This document shows, piece after piece, positions 35,388 to 44,450 of a stretch of 64,000 nt of DNA; the stretch's first letter is position 1, and the number at the start of each line of letters is the position of its first letter. Below the pieces are notes generated by a model. The model ran no database searches, was not told the origin of the DNA, and was given only the letters and a program-made list of their open reading frames with translations. A program made the position numbers and the translations under genes. Source of the stretch: Candidatus Yanofskybacteria bacterium CG10_big_fil_rev_8_21_14_0_10_36_16 (GTDB lineage Bacteria; Patescibacteria; Paceibacteria; 2-02-FULL-40-12; IGHO2-01-FULL-4-A); assembly GCA_002794035.1 (NCBI GenBank), contig PCXQ01000005.1, positions 82,587 to 146,586 on the forward strand. The letters run 5' to 3'.

Positions 35388-37187
35388 ATGGAAATTAGAA
35401 ACATAGCTATTATCGCCCATGTAGATCATGGCAAAACAACATTAACTGATGCTCTTATGCGCCAAACCGGCGCAATAACAGAAGAAGTTTCAATGGACTC
35501 AAACACGCTTGAAAAAGAGCGTGGTATTACAATATATGCAAAAAATGCTTCTGTCTCATACAAAGGAACTAAAATTAATATCGTGGACACACCCGGCCAT
35601 GCCGATTTCGGCTCAGAAGTAGAACGTGTTTTGCGTTCTATAGATTCGGTACTGTTAGTGGTAGATGCTCAAGAAGGACCCATGCCTCAAACTCGTTTTG
35701 TCCTAAAAAAATCACTGGAACTTGGCTTGAAACCTATAGTTATAATAAACAAAATAGACAAACCCGCAGCTAATCCACCCCAATGTGAAGAACAAGTTTT
35801 CAATTTGTTTATTGAGCTTGGAGCTACAGATGAACAAACTGATTTTCCAGTAGTCTACACCATAGGCAGAGCTGGGATTGCAAAATTAAAAATGGAAGAA
35901 GAATCTAATGACCTAACCCCGCTTCTTGATGTGATTCTTGCTAAAGTTCCTTGCGCATCTTCTTCAGAACTATCCTCAAAAGCACTTATGTTCCAACCTT
36001 TTAATCTTGGCTATGATAACTTCCTGGGAAGACTTGCAGTAGGCAGGATACATGAAGGAATAATTAAACAAGGCCAAGATGTCACAATAAAAAAACCAAC
36101 TGGCGAATCCAGAACAGGAAAAATTAAAAAAATATTCAGTTTTAAAGGACTTGAAAAAACAGAAACAAATCAGGCCGAAGCCGGCGACATTGTTATGATA
36201 GCTGGATTGCCCGATATATACATAGGAGAAACAGTTACCAGCAACCCCGATGCTAAACCCTTGCCCGCTATTGCTGTAGATGAGCCCACCATCTCTCTTA
36301 ATTTTCTTGTCAACGACTCCCCTTTTGCTGGCAGAGAAGGAAAATTTGTTACATCTCGCCAAATCCGTGAGTATCTTGAGCGTGAGCTTGAAATCAACGT
36401 AGGTCTCCAAATAGATTTCTCTTCACCAGATAAATTTGCGGTAAAAGGCAGAGGAGAGCTTCATATAGCCATTCTACTTGAGAACATGCGCCGTTCCGGA
36501 TACGAAATACAAGTTTCCCAGCCTCAAGTAATTATTCGTGAAGAAAATTCCGTCAAAGTTGAACCATTTGAAGAAGTCATAATTGATGCTCCTTCAGAAT
36601 TCCAGGGTGTTATTATAGAAAAATTAGGTATGCGAGGCTTTATTATAAGCAACATAGAAAACAAAGATTCATCTGTCAGGTTATCTCTTGAAGGACCAAC
36701 ACGAGGTATTTTGGGCTACAAAAATCAATTTATCATTGATACAAAAGGCGAAGGAATAATGTCATCAAGAGTTATAGGGTTCAAATCATTCACCAAAGAA
36801 ATAAAGAAAAGAACCGTCGGTTCTATGGTTTCCATGATAACAGGAAAAGCTTTGGGTTTCGCTCTTTGGAATCTTCAAGAAAGAGGAAGTTTATACATAG
36901 GTCCCGGAACAGAAGTTTATGAAGGCATGGTTATAGGCAATACCTCAAAGGGAGAAGAACTCTATGTAAACCCAGCAAAAGGCAAACAGTTAACTAATAT
37001 GAGAGCTTCGGGTGCTGATGATGCAATAGACTTAACTCCTCCTATAATATTAACCATTGAAAGCGGTCTTGAAATAATGGCTGAAGATGAATACTTAGAA
37101 ATAACTCCACAAAATACAAGACTTAGAAAACAGTATTTAACAGAAAATGACAGGACCAAAGCAAAAAGAGGTGCAAATAAAATTTAA
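35388..37187 (+). CDS. typA: Ribosome-associated GTPase TypA/BipA
   Basis: A 599-residue translational GTPase: AHVDHGKTTL (G1), RGITI (G2), DTPGHADFG (G3) and NKIDK (G4), followed by domain II, the elongation-factor-G C-terminal fold and the TypA-specific C-terminus (GFALWNLQERGSLYIGPG, NTSKGEELYVNP). The start is the ATG at 35388, since an upstream frame from 35364 would read through the leader hairpin. It assists ribosome assembly and stress adaptation. Confidence 0.95.
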   Translation: MEIRNIAIIAHVDHGKTTLTDALMRQTGAITEEVSMDSNTLEKERGITIYAKNASVSYKGTKINIVDTPGHADFGSEVERVLRSIDSVLLVVDAQEGPMPQTRFVLKKSLELGLKPIVIINKIDKPAANPPQCEEQVFNLFIELGATDEQTDFPVVYTIGRAGIAKLKMEEESNDLTPLLDVILAKVPCASSSELSSKALMFQPFNLGYDNFLGRLAVGRIHEGIIKQGQDVTIKKPTGESRTGKIKKIFSFKGLEKTETNQAEAGDIVMIAGLPDIYIGETVTSNPDAKPLPAIAVDEPTISLNFLVNDSPFAGREGKFVTSRQIREYLERELEINVGLQIDFSSPDKFAVKGRGELHIAILLENMRRSGYEIQVSQPQVIIREENSVKVEPFEEVIIDAPSEFQGVIIEKLGMRGFIISNIENKDSSVRLSLEGPTRGILGYKNQFIIDTKGEGIMSSRVIGFKSFTKEIKKRTVGSMVSMITGKALGFALWNLQERGSLYIGPGTEVYEGMVIGNTSKGEELYVNPAKGKQLTNMRASGADDAIDLTPPIILTIESGLEIMAEDEYLEITPQNTRLRKQYLTENDRTKAKRGANKI

Positions 37188-37200
37188 ATATAAACAAAAA

Positions 37201-37226
37201 ACGGAGAGCAAATATTTGCTCTCCGT
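37201..37226. terminator. Convergent terminator
   Basis: Perfect palindrome ACGGAGAGCAAAT/ATTTGCTCTCCGT. The minus strand side is followed by six T; it serves 37254-37451 and probably typA. Confidence 0.8.
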
Positions 37227-37253
37227 ATATGTTTGGCGTAGCGATGGCAATCT

Positions 37254-37451
37254 TTACGCCTTAAAATGACCATGGGTTGTGCACTCGGCATCCTTACCCA
37301 ATAAACGAGAACGCTTTGCACGCAGATTGTGTCCACACTCTGGACACACAGGGTACATACGACCATCAAATGCAAAAGAAACTACAAGCATAAAAAAGGC
37401 ACAAATGGCCAAAAACAACCAAGCAACTAGCGCCATTTCTAATATTGTCAT
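37254..37451 (-). CDS. Membrane-anchored small zinc-ribbon protein
   Basis: A 65-residue protein: one N-terminal membrane helix, then CPECGHNLRAKRS and AECTTHGHF, giving a CxxC...CxxH zinc site. GGAGGTGCGCTATG shows a strong ribosome binding site. It is paralogous to the next gene (37512-37736), with the same leader and domain order. Function unknown. Confidence 0.7.
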   Translation of the reverse strand: MTILEMALVAWLFLAICAFFMLVVSFAFDGRMYPVCPECGHNLRAKRSRLLGKDAECTTHGHFKA

Positions 37452-37511
37452 AGCGCACCTCCATTGTTATTTTTTTATTATAACACGATAAATATAAAAT
37501 AGCAACCAGTG

Positions 37512-37736
37512 CTAATCCTGCGCATACTCAAACCCTTTTTCTAAATGAAACTTGCCGTGGCTACTGCACTCAGCCCATTTTCCATAAAAACTAAAGCGTC
37601 TTGATTTTAAATTACTCTCACATTTTGGACATGTTGGTGGCACACACAGACTTCCGCCAGAAGTAAGTATTAATATACCCACGACTAAAACAAAGCATAC
37701 AAAAGCAAGAAAAAAAACTATTAACACTGATGCCAT
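37512..37736 (-). CDS. Paralogous membrane-anchored zinc-ribbon protein
   Basis: A 74-residue protein with a membrane helix (VLIVFFLAFVCFVLVVGILI), CPKCESNLKSRRFS and AECSSHGKFHLEKG. The start at 37736 is chosen from GGGAGGTGCGTC placed just before it, as in the paralogue at 37254. The two genes arose by duplication. Confidence 0.7.
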   Translation of the reverse strand: MASVLIVFFLAFVCFVLVVGILILTSGGSLCVPPTCPKCESNLKSRRFSFYGKWAECSSHGKFHLEKGFEYAQD

Positions 37737-37867
37737 GACGCACCTCCCGCAATTCACCTAAAGTTATATCATGATGCATATAATGAAACAAATTATAATA
37801 CTCCAAAAACCAAGGGGCAAAATAAAAAAAGAGCGCCATTTTGCGCTCCAAACATAATGCATTAAAA

Positions 37868-38536
37868 TCAATCTTGTCCTTTTTGAATAGCAAATACACC
37901 TCTCAAAACATTTTCGCCTACTGTTTCTTTGCTTCTTTTAAGCATTACCTCCTGATAGCCAACATGATCACCACGGTTATCTACCACTTCAATCAAGCGT
38001 GTGTAATAAGGAGTATCAAAACAATCGCCATTCTTAATAATTTGCACTGCCTCATAAGCCGAATTAACCCTACGCTTATATTCATCTTTAACATCCTCAA
38101 ACACCCCGCATGCTTCACGAGCTCTACCAGCCAGAACATGGGCAACGCAATTCAAGGCCGAAACAGTTCTTGCATATATCCAATATCGAAACTCCTCGTT
38201 CCAATCGCCTATCTCGACTTTTTTCCTAGGCACAAGTTGGATAAACTGAGTTACGGCATAATTTAATTCGCCCAAATATGCTCCATCATATTTATGTCTT
38301 AGAGATACTTCAAAAATTGCTTTAGCCAACCTAAACACAGCACCGTGATGTTCAGGACTCTCTGGCAAATAAAGACCCTTAACAAGACCTTCCAATTCTT
38401 CGTCTAACTGAACAAGGGTTTTAACATAAACCTCAAACAAATCAGAGTTAACCTTAATATCCTGAACAGCATTCCTAACAACAGGGCCTAAGGCCTTAAA
38501 AATTGGAGCTCTATCGGGTTGCTCTACATACGGCAT
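37868..38536 (-). CDS. Conserved Patescibacteria protein, possibly DUF6899
   Basis: A 222-residue soluble helical protein beginning MPYVEQPDRAPIFKALGP. The start is the second ATG of an ATGATAATG string, seven bases after GGGAGG. The conserved core includes LNYAVTQFIQLVPRKK and EFRYWIYARTVSALNCV. I associate it, without certainty, with DUF6899. Function unknown. Confidence 0.65.
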   Translation of the reverse strand: MPYVEQPDRAPIFKALGPVVRNAVQDIKVNSDLFEVYVKTLVQLDEELEGLVKGLYLPESPEHHGAVFRLAKAIFEVSLRHKYDGAYLGELNYAVTQFIQLVPRKKVEIGDWNEEFRYWIYARTVSALNCVAHVLAGRAREACGVFEDVKDEYKRRVNSAYEAVQIIKNGDCFDTPYYTRLIEVVDNRGDHVGYQEVMLKRSKETVGENVLRGVFAIQKGQD

Positions 38537-38610
38537 TATCATTCCTCCCTTAAGTTTTAAATAACTAGGATTATCATAACAAAAATAAACTAAAAAGCAC
38601 AATAGACAAT

Positions 38611-38640
38611 AAAAATACCTGACTCTGCAAAAGAATCAGG
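38611..38640 (-). terminator. Intrinsic terminator
   Basis: CCTGATTC and GA-TCAGG pair around a loop, followed on the minus strand by TATTTTTATT. It ends the 38668 gene. Confidence 0.7.
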
Positions 38641-38667
38641 CATTTTATGCTTTTTGTCTATTTGTTT

Positions 38668-39327
38668 TTAATTTGTTGTGGGAGTTGGTGTTTCACTTGG
38701 TTCCGGTGTTTCGGTTGGTTCCGGTGTTTCGGTTGGTTCAGTAGTTGGCAAAGGTTCGGGTATTTCAAGTAGGTTTGGTGCACCAAGTCGGAAAGCAGCG
38801 TTAAATAACCCATGTTCCGCTCTTTCTCTGGCTCGTTCATTTAAGTGCAGGTATGCTTCATAAATGGCCTGTCTTGCACGATCCGAAGGCACAGTTGTTT
38901 CATTAACTGAATGATCCGGCAATGTCTCAACCCATGCAAGCAATGTACCGAGAGCCGAATTTATTAAATTAAGATATCTTTCTTTTTGCTCTGCAGTTAG
39001 ATCACCGGGCGCACGGACAGCTTCCTCATATGATTTTACCGCTTTAAATAATGCAGAGTAGTAACGTAATTCTTCAGACTTCTTAAAGTCACGCAACACC
39101 TCGCTCAACATACGACCCCTGTGGAAAGATCTGCCTTCAGAATCTACTGAACGATGGAAAACTGAATCATACAAATCTTCCAAAAGATCATCGTCCACGA
39201 CTGTGTCCGAATCCTCATGCGCGTAACTATTGTTTGAACGAGACAACAAAAAACCACCTAAAAAACCAGCAACAACTGCAATAGACAAAACTATTGCCAA
39301 AAATTTCTTGGTAATAACTCCTTTCAT
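38668..39327 (-). CDS. DUF5667-like surface protein with Pro/Thr tail
   Basis: A protein of about 219 residues: N-terminal anchor (FLAIVLSIAVVAGFLGGFLL), a helical domain (EDLYDSVFHRSVDSEG, KAVKSYEEAVRAPGDLT) like DUF5667, and a C-terminal Pro/Glu/Thr repeat (TETPEPTETPEPSETPTP). The repeat is also visible in DNA as two near-identical GGTTCCGGTGTTTCGGTT units at 38698-38735. Probably a cell-surface protein. The start is uncertain (39327 or 39336). Confidence 0.65.
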   Translation of the reverse strand: MKGVITKKFLAIVLSIAVVAGFLGGFLLSRSNNSYAHEDSDTVVDDDLLEDLYDSVFHRSVDSEGRSFHRGRMLSEVLRDFKKSEELRYYSALFKAVKSYEEAVRAPGDLTAEQKERYLNLINSALGTLLAWVETLPDHSVNETTVPSDRARQAIYEAYLHLNERARERAEHGLFNAAFRLGAPNLLEIPEPLPTTEPTETPEPTETPEPSETPTPTTN

Positions 39328-39430
39328 ATAATACATTCAGCAATTAATAATTTAAATGCCGTGTTATTTTTTTAAATTTGCCTGCCCCGAATCGACTAAA
39401 CCAAGAACAGACTAAATGCTAATTTTTAAA

Positions 39431-40339
39431 TTATATTTTTAAATGCCTATTCATAGCTATTGTACTTGAGATCATGCCCAATAAAATACCTGCCACGAAG
39501 AGGGCCACTAAAACCTGCCACAGGTTAGCAGTAAAGTAGGCTAAAAGATTAATTGAGGGAGCAAACACATTTATCTTATCAGAAGAAACAAGGATAGACG
39601 GGTAAGCTACTGCCAAGGCAAATATAGCCGCGAAAATACCATAAAAAGCACCCTCAACAAGATAAGGTCCGCGAATGTGCCAATTTGATGCGCCAACAAG
39701 ACGCATTATTTCAATCTCCTGTTTTTGGCTGTAGATCGTTAAACGTATTGTGTTAAAAGTAACCATAATAGCTATAGCAACAAGCATAATTGTCCCGATT
39801 AAACCCCACGTTTTAATACCGTTTGATATCTTGTTTATTCTTGTTATAACAAGTTCGTTTTCAAAAAAGTTTATTTTTTCAATTGATGCTCTAAATTTAT
39901 GGTCATCAAGGAAACCGGCAATAGACGCATACTGGGTAGAGTCAACTGCCTTAATATTAAGCGATGCCTGCAATGGATTTTCTTCAAGCTGAGCAAGCGA
40001 TTCCTGTATCAGTTCGTTATCAGCATGACGCTCTTTAAACTCAGCTAATGCCTCATCACGGGAAGTGTATTCTACAAAATCAATTTCGGGCAATGTTTCA
40101 AGCTCTTCTCTCACTGAGGTTATTATATCTTCGGGTGCATCCTGCTTAAAGTAAGCGCTAATGTCTACCTTACTCTCAAGTTCAGCCACAACCTGTGAAG
40201 TCATAAACTGGAAAAACAAAAGCCCCAGTAATAAAAGCAAGGTTAAGGTCATGACACCAGTCGTACCAAAACTAAGAAAGCTATTCCTTTTAAAATTGGT
40301 CCAACCAGAAGATATAATTCGTTTTAAGTTTACACTCAT
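39431..40339 (-). CDS. ftsX: Cell division ABC permease FtsX
   Basis: A 302-residue protein: N-terminal helix, an outside domain of about 140 residues (SKVDISAYFKQDAPEDIITS), then three helices, with the FtsX signature SQKQEIEIMRLVGASNWHIRG. Together with FtsE it transmits division signals to peptidoglycan hydrolases. It lies 27 bases downstream of ftsE. Confidence 0.92.
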   Translation of the reverse strand: MSVNLKRIISSGWTNFKRNSFLSFGTTGVMTLTLLLLLGLLFFQFMTSQVVAELESKVDISAYFKQDAPEDIITSVREELETLPEIDFVEYTSRDEALAEFKERHADNELIQESLAQLEENPLQASLNIKAVDSTQYASIAGFLDDHKFRASIEKINFFENELVITRINKISNGIKTWGLIGTIMLVAIAIMVTFNTIRLTIYSQKQEIEIMRLVGASNWHIRGPYLVEGAFYGIFAAIFALAVAYPSILVSSDKINVFAPSINLLAYFTANLWQVLVALFVAGILLGMISSTIAMNRHLKI

Positions 40340-40366
40340 AATTTATTAATGAATTAAAAATTATTT

Positions 40367-41047
40367 TTATATAACGTAACGGCCGTGCTCTTGATCTTTT
40401 ACAACTCTTCCCTTTTCCATTGTTATTACTCTTTTTCCTATTGTGTTAACTAATTTGCTGTCATGTGTTGCCAAGACAACAGTTGTACCAAATTCATTTA
40501 TCTTCTCTAGTAATTTTAACACTTCGTAGCCGTTTACCATATCTAGGTTGCCTGTCGGCTCATCAGCCAATAAAATTTTGGGTCTGTGTATCAGAGCTCT
40601 GGCAATTGCAAGACGCTGTTTTTCACCTCCTGACATCTGGTGTGAAAAACTGTCTATTTTATTAGCCAAACCTACAATGGCTAGAACTCTGGGCACATCT
40701 TCTTCAATTTCTTCCTGAGTTGCACCTGACACCTCAAGAGCAAACGCAACATTTTCAAAAGCAGTTTTTCCATCTAGTATCTTAAAATCCTGATAAACGT
40801 TACCAATTTTTCTTCGCAATAATTGAACAGCTCCGCCCTTAATATCATTCAGATCATCTCCATCAACATAAGCATTGCCTTTTGTTGGCAACTCTTCTTT
40901 GGTTAATATTTTCATCAATGTTGTTTTACCCGCCCCTGACTGGCCTACAAGCGACACAAACTCTCCCTGCCCAATATGAAGGTTAACATTATCCAACACT
41001 ACGCTGTCGGGCTCATATATTTTTGTTAGGTTATCAAATTTTATCAT
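40367..41047 (-). CDS. ftsE: Cell division ATPase FtsE
   Basis: A 226-residue ABC ATPase: GQSGAGKTTL (Walker A), VYQDFKIL (Q-loop), MSGGEKQRLAIAR (signature), ILLADEPTGNLD (Walker B), ATHD (H-loop). FtsE identity rests on the adjacent ftsX and overall length. Confidence 0.93.
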   Translation of the reverse strand: MIKFDNLTKIYEPDSVVLDNVNLHIGQGEFVSLVGQSGAGKTTLMKILTKEELPTKGNAYVDGDDLNDIKGGAVQLLRRKIGNVYQDFKILDGKTAFENVAFALEVSGATQEEIEEDVPRVLAIVGLANKIDSFSHQMSGGEKQRLAIARALIHRPKILLADEPTGNLDMVNGYEVLKLLEKINEFGTTVVLATHDSKLVNTIGKRVITMEKGRVVKDQEHGRYVI

Positions 41048-41061
41048 AAGACAAAAAATAT

Positions 41062-42132
41062 CTACTCTGTTTTTTGTATTTCTGCTTCCACAAATTCATC
41101 AAGATTGCCCTCCAGTACTTCTTCGGGCTTGTGACTCTCTATTCCTGTTCGGTGATCTTTTACTAATTTATAAGGATTTAAAACATAAGAGCGAATTTGA
41201 CTCCCCCATTCTATTTCCGTTGATGAAGCCTTGCTTAACTCTCCAAGCTCTTTAACCTTTGTCTCCTCCATTATCTTGTTAAGCTTTGAAGCCAATAACT
41301 GCATAGCTTTTTCTTTGTTTTGTGCCTGTGACCTCCCAGCCTGTACTGCAACCGAAATTCCTGTAGGTTCATGGGTTATTCTAACAGCAGTTTCTACCTT
41401 ATTTACATTCTGTCCTCCGGGACCTGATGAACGAAATGTTTCAATCCTCAAATCCTTAGGGTCAATATTTATTTTAGCACTATCCATAACAGGTAGAACA
41501 TCGACAAGGGCAAAGGATGTGTGGCGTAATTTTTTAGCTGAAAAAGGAGATATCCTGACCAATCTGTGGACACCAGCTTCTCCCTTAAGATATCCATAAG
41601 CATAACGACCCCCCACCTCTACCACTGCTGTTTTTAGACCATCTTGATCACCAAAAGATCGATCAAGAATATAAAAGTCCCATCCTTTATTTTCAGAATA
41701 ATAACGATACATCTGCAAAAGCATACCTGCCCAATCCTGTGCATCTACCCCGCCTGCACCCGCATATATGTAAAGCAAGGCATCCCCTTTGTCATATTTT
41801 CCAGACAAAAAAACCTTAGCGTAAGCCCGGTTAAATTCTACAACAAATTCCTTTACCTCATCTGCCTTTTTCTCTAACTGAGAATCATCCAAATTTAAGA
41901 ATTCACCCAATTGTCCCTCTAGATTTCTCCAAAAATCATACTCTTCTTTAAGTTCATTTAATTCTTTAGATAATTTGCCTGCTCTTTGGTGGTCTTTCCA
42001 AATATCAGGCGATTGCATCTCAAGCTCAATATCATCAATCCTAGTTGAGATACCGTCAATGTCAGACATCCTGGATGCACGAAATCTATATTTTATATCT
42101 TCAATTTTTTGTCTCAAGGTATTTTCACTCAT
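41062..42132 (-). CDS. prfB: Peptide chain release factor 2
   Basis: A 356-residue class I release factor. RISPFSAKKLRH contains the SPF recognition tripeptide of RF2 (reads UGA and UAA) and SGPGGQNVNK the GGQ catalytic loop. The gene is one continuous frame: the programmed +1 frameshift found near codon 25 in many bacteria is absent. The presence of RF2 agrees with TGA being used as a stop codon here. Confidence 0.95.
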   Translation of the reverse strand: MSENTLRQKIEDIKYRFRASRMSDIDGISTRIDDIELEMQSPDIWKDHQRAGKLSKELNELKEEYDFWRNLEGQLGEFLNLDDSQLEKKADEVKEFVVEFNRAYAKVFLSGKYDKGDALLYIYAGAGGVDAQDWAGMLLQMYRYYSENKGWDFYILDRSFGDQDGLKTAVVEVGGRYAYGYLKGEAGVHRLVRISPFSAKKLRHTSFALVDVLPVMDSAKINIDPKDLRIETFRSSGPGGQNVNKVETAVRITHEPTGISVAVQAGRSQAQNKEKAMQLLASKLNKIMEETKVKELGELSKASSTEIEWGSQIRSYVLNPYKLVKDHRTGIESHKPEEVLEGNLDEFVEAEIQKTE

Positions 42133-42149
42133 GGTTTTACTATACTAAT

Positions 42150-42176
42150 AATAAAGCCCCCCGCCAAGTCGGGGGG
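42150..42176 (-). terminator. Intrinsic terminator
   Basis: CCCCCCG/CGGGGGG with a six-base loop, T-rich on the minus side; it ends the 42182 gene just upstream of prfB. Confidence 0.75.
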
Positions 42177-42181
42177 ATAAA

Positions 42182-42364
42182 TTATTGTGACATGAATACT
42201 TTTTTTGGTTTGTCGCTAACCTTTACTAAAGTTGCTCCACAAAATGGATCAGCACAGGCAATCCTGAATCCTCCTCGCCTGCTTAAATGAGGATCGGGCA
42301 ACTCAGTACTATCATATGTCTTTTTACATACGGTACATTTGTAAGTTCCTATTGCTACCGTCAT
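42182..42364 (-). CDS. Small zinc-ribbon protein
   Basis: A 60-residue protein with CTVCKKTY and CADPFCG, two CxxC/CxxxxC knuckles suited to one zinc. GGAGGTTTGAAATG gives a strong ribosome binding site, so it is very likely translated. Function unknown. Confidence 0.7.
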   Translation of the reverse strand: MTVAIGTYKCTVCKKTYDSTELPDPHLSRRGGFRIACADPFCGATLVKVSDKPKKVFMSQ

Positions 42365-42413
42365 TTCAAACCTCCAATTTTTAATTTATCTTTTTTGATA
42401 ATAACAGAAAAAA

Positions 42414-43022
42414 CTAAAATGTCAATTCAGTAAATGACGCCCCGGTAAACAACCAATAAAAACCTTGAGCAATTTGAGGAAGAATCATTACAGCAATTAT
42501 TAAAGCAAAAAATATTCCAAGGAATGAAAGTTGCATCATGGCAAATCGCGCTCTGGGGAAAAAGTCCATAAGTAATTTTGAACCATCAAGGGGTGGCACA
42601 GGAATCAAATTAAATAAGGCAAGAAATATATTAATATAAATTACCCAGCTTAATGCTAGATAAAATGGAGTCCCCTCTGCCACAAAACGAATGAATATGC
42701 CAAACACCAAAGCGATCATAAAATTAGCTCCGGGACCGGCAAACCCAACCTTGGCAGAACCATATTTTCTATCACTCAAAAGCATCGGATTATAAGGCAC
42801 GGGCTTTGCCCAGCCGATAAATCCACCGACAGTCAAAAGCAAAAGAAGCGGTATAATAACCGTGCCTAAGGGATCTATGTGCTTCAGCGGATTCAATGTT
42901 AATCTGCCTGCATATTTTGCAGTGGGGTCGCCAAGATAATTAGCCATCCATCCATGCATAAATTCATGGAAAACCGCCGAAAAAATAATCACTAGATATA
43001 GAAATATACTAAATCCGAACAT
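42414..43022 (-). CDS. Site-2 protease family metallopeptidase (M50)
   Basis: A 202-residue membrane protein with FHEFMHGWMANYLGD (HExxH zinc motif, about residue 18) and NLIPVPPLDGSKLL, the NPDG-type second motif with the third ligand Asp. About five helices. It is a short S2P/RseP-like intramembrane protease of the type widespread in bacteria. It is divergent from rpmB, whose -35 box lies five bases beyond its start codon. Confidence 0.88.
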   Translation of the reverse strand: MFGFSIFLYLVIIFSAVFHEFMHGWMANYLGDPTAKYAGRLTLNPLKHIDPLGTVIIPLLLLLTVGGFIGWAKPVPYNPMLLSDRKYGSAKVGFAGPGANFMIALVFGIFIRFVAEGTPFYLALSWVIYINIFLALFNLIPVPPLDGSKLLMDFFPRARFAMMQLSFLGIFFALIIAVMILPQIAQGFYWLFTGASFTELTF

Positions 43023-43026
43023 GCTA

Positions 43027-43148
43027 TTGCAAAAATAACATTTTTAGTGTAGTATTACAACATCGATTCCAACTAAGAACTCCCGATGCAAAGCATTGAG
43101 GATCCTCGATAATCTAATCGAGGGACTCAAAAGATTTGTCGGGACTTC
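43027..43148 (+). promoter_or_regulatory. rpmB promoter and structured leader RNA
   Basis: Promoter: TTGCAA (43027-43032), 17 bases, TAGTAT (43050-43055). The roughly 90-base leader can fold as a three-way junction: outer helix GAACTCCCGA/TCGGGACTTC (43077-43086 with 43139-43148, one mismatch), hairpin ATGC/GCAT (43086-43096) and hairpin CCTCGAT/ATCGAGG (43104-43123). The GTG start is six bases after the outer helix and there is no ribosome binding site. This suggests r-protein leader autoregulation. Confidence 0.6.
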
Positions 43149-43154
43149 GACGAC

Positions 43155-43337
43155 GTGGCTACAAGATGTCCCCAATGCGGGAAAAAACCAATGACAGCAA
43201 TTAAGCGCAAACTATTGCGTGGTAATTATAATCCAGTAAACAGGTACAAAAAGTACCCGAATTTGCAGTGGTCTATTGTAGACGGCAAAAGAGTAAAAAT
43301 CTGCACTTCCTGCATTAAAACACAAAACAAAATTTAG
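43155..43337 (+). CDS. rpmB: Ribosomal protein L28
   Basis: A 60-residue protein starting from GTG: RCPQCGKKPMTA, then RYKKYPNLQWSIVDGKRVKICTSC. This is the L28 fold with both CxxC knuckles (CPQC and CTSC) kept, the zinc-binding form. The start has no ribosome binding site but follows a structured leader. Confidence 0.88.
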   Translation: MATRCPQCGKKPMTAIKRKLLRGNYNPVNRYKKYPNLQWSIVDGKRVKICTSCIKTQNKI

Positions 43338-43360
43338 ATTCTTCTTATCAAAATTAAAAA

Positions 43361-44278
43361 ATGGGAAACAGATTTGAATCAGGACCACAATTTAAACTAT
43401 CGGAAGCAGAAGAAAAAACCCATGAATTGATGATACAAACAAATGAGCCCATAGATATGGGTGATTTTATTGATTTATATGGATCAGAAACAGTTGAAAG
43501 GGACATACAATACACCGAAGAGCTCAAAAAAAAATTTAATGAACAAGATGATAAAAACCAGCGAGAAATAAAAAAACTAGCAGATTTATTTGAGGCTTTA
43601 ATTTCAAACTTTGTAGAGCTTGAGGATTGGATGGGTGAAGATATATTTATGGTTAAAACATCCGAATATGATGATTATAAAAATGGCGTAGATGTGGTAG
43701 CGGAATTTTTAAAAGATGGTAAATTTTCACATCTTGGTCTGGCTATTGATGTAACTTTTGGCAATTATTTAGATAAAAAGTTTCAAAGAATTAAGCAAGA
43801 AATTCAAGAAGGTCAATTAACAAAAGTAAAGTATTTCATGTCTGAAGGCGGTGATTTCAGAGGAGAATTAAAAAACATTCCCCGAGTTGTTTTAGCCACA
43901 GACAGAGCAACCATAAAAGAACTCTCAACATTATGGACAGATTTAACATTCTTAAAAGGTAGGCTAAAAGACAGGCGAGAACGAGGCGGAAATGTCTCAG
44001 ATATAAGAGAAAAAATTCAAGAAACAAGAGACAAATTAAAAGATCATCCGATTCAGCTTGAAATACTGCATCAAATTAGATTTCAATTAGAAAAATTTGC
44101 AGAACATGCCGAAAAAATTGGTCAGAGAGAACAATTAACTAAAAAGTACAAAGCAACTCTTGAAATAATAAACCAGATAATTGATGCTAAAAAAGATTTA
44201 GCTAACAAAATAAAAGAAGAAGGATATTCATACTCGCAATTTGATAGATTGCAAACTTTTTTAAAAGAAAATTTTTAA
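43361..44278 (+). CDS. Coiled-coil protein, unknown
   Basis: A 305-residue, highly charged, largely helical soluble protein (RDIQYTEELKKKFNEQDDKN, KGRLKDRRERGGNVSDIREK). No catalytic motif, signal peptide or membrane segment. It begins 23 bases after rpmB and ends six bases before tRNA-Pro. The family is not recognised. Confidence 0.55.
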   Translation: MGNRFESGPQFKLSEAEEKTHELMIQTNEPIDMGDFIDLYGSETVERDIQYTEELKKKFNEQDDKNQREIKKLADLFEALISNFVELEDWMGEDIFMVKTSEYDDYKNGVDVVAEFLKDGKFSHLGLAIDVTFGNYLDKKFQRIKQEIQEGQLTKVKYFMSEGGDFRGELKNIPRVVLATDRATIKELSTLWTDLTFLKGRLKDRRERGGNVSDIREKIQETRDKLKDHPIQLEILHQIRFQLEKFAEHAEKIGQREQLTKKYKATLEIINQIIDAKKDLANKIKEEGYSYSQFDRLQTFLKENF

Positions 44279-44283
44279 GAAAA

Positions 44284-44354
44284 CGGGCTGTAGTATAATG
44301 GTATTATACATGGCTGGGGGTCATGCGACCCGGGTTCAATTCCCGGCAGCCCGA
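44284..44354 (+). tRNA. tRNA-Pro (anticodon GGG)
   Basis: Acceptor stem CGGGCTG/CAGCCCG, anticodon stem CATGG/TCATG with loop CTGGGGG (anticodon GGG), T arm CCGGG TTCAATT CCCGG. Its last 13 bases belong to a direct repeat copied at 44729. Confidence 0.9.
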
Positions 44355-44450
44355 CATTTCGACGCGCAAAACGTGACGAAATGAGCTGAGCTTGTCGAAG
44401 CTCTACTCATTTCTTGCGTTTTGCTAGCTCAATGTCTACGACTGACAACT
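44342..44450 (+). repeat. 109 bp direct repeat at tRNA-Pro, left copy
   Basis: It covers the tRNA 3' end, a long hairpin (GCAAAACG.../...CGTTTTGC enclosing GAGCTT GTCG AAGCTC) and the first codons of the GIY-YIG gene. It is repeated at 44729-44837 with two mismatches, offset 387 bp. Confidence 0.95.

Noticed and set aside
41062..42132. Programmed +1 frameshift in prfB
   Set aside because: The frame is continuous from the ATG, with no in-frame TGA near codon 25.
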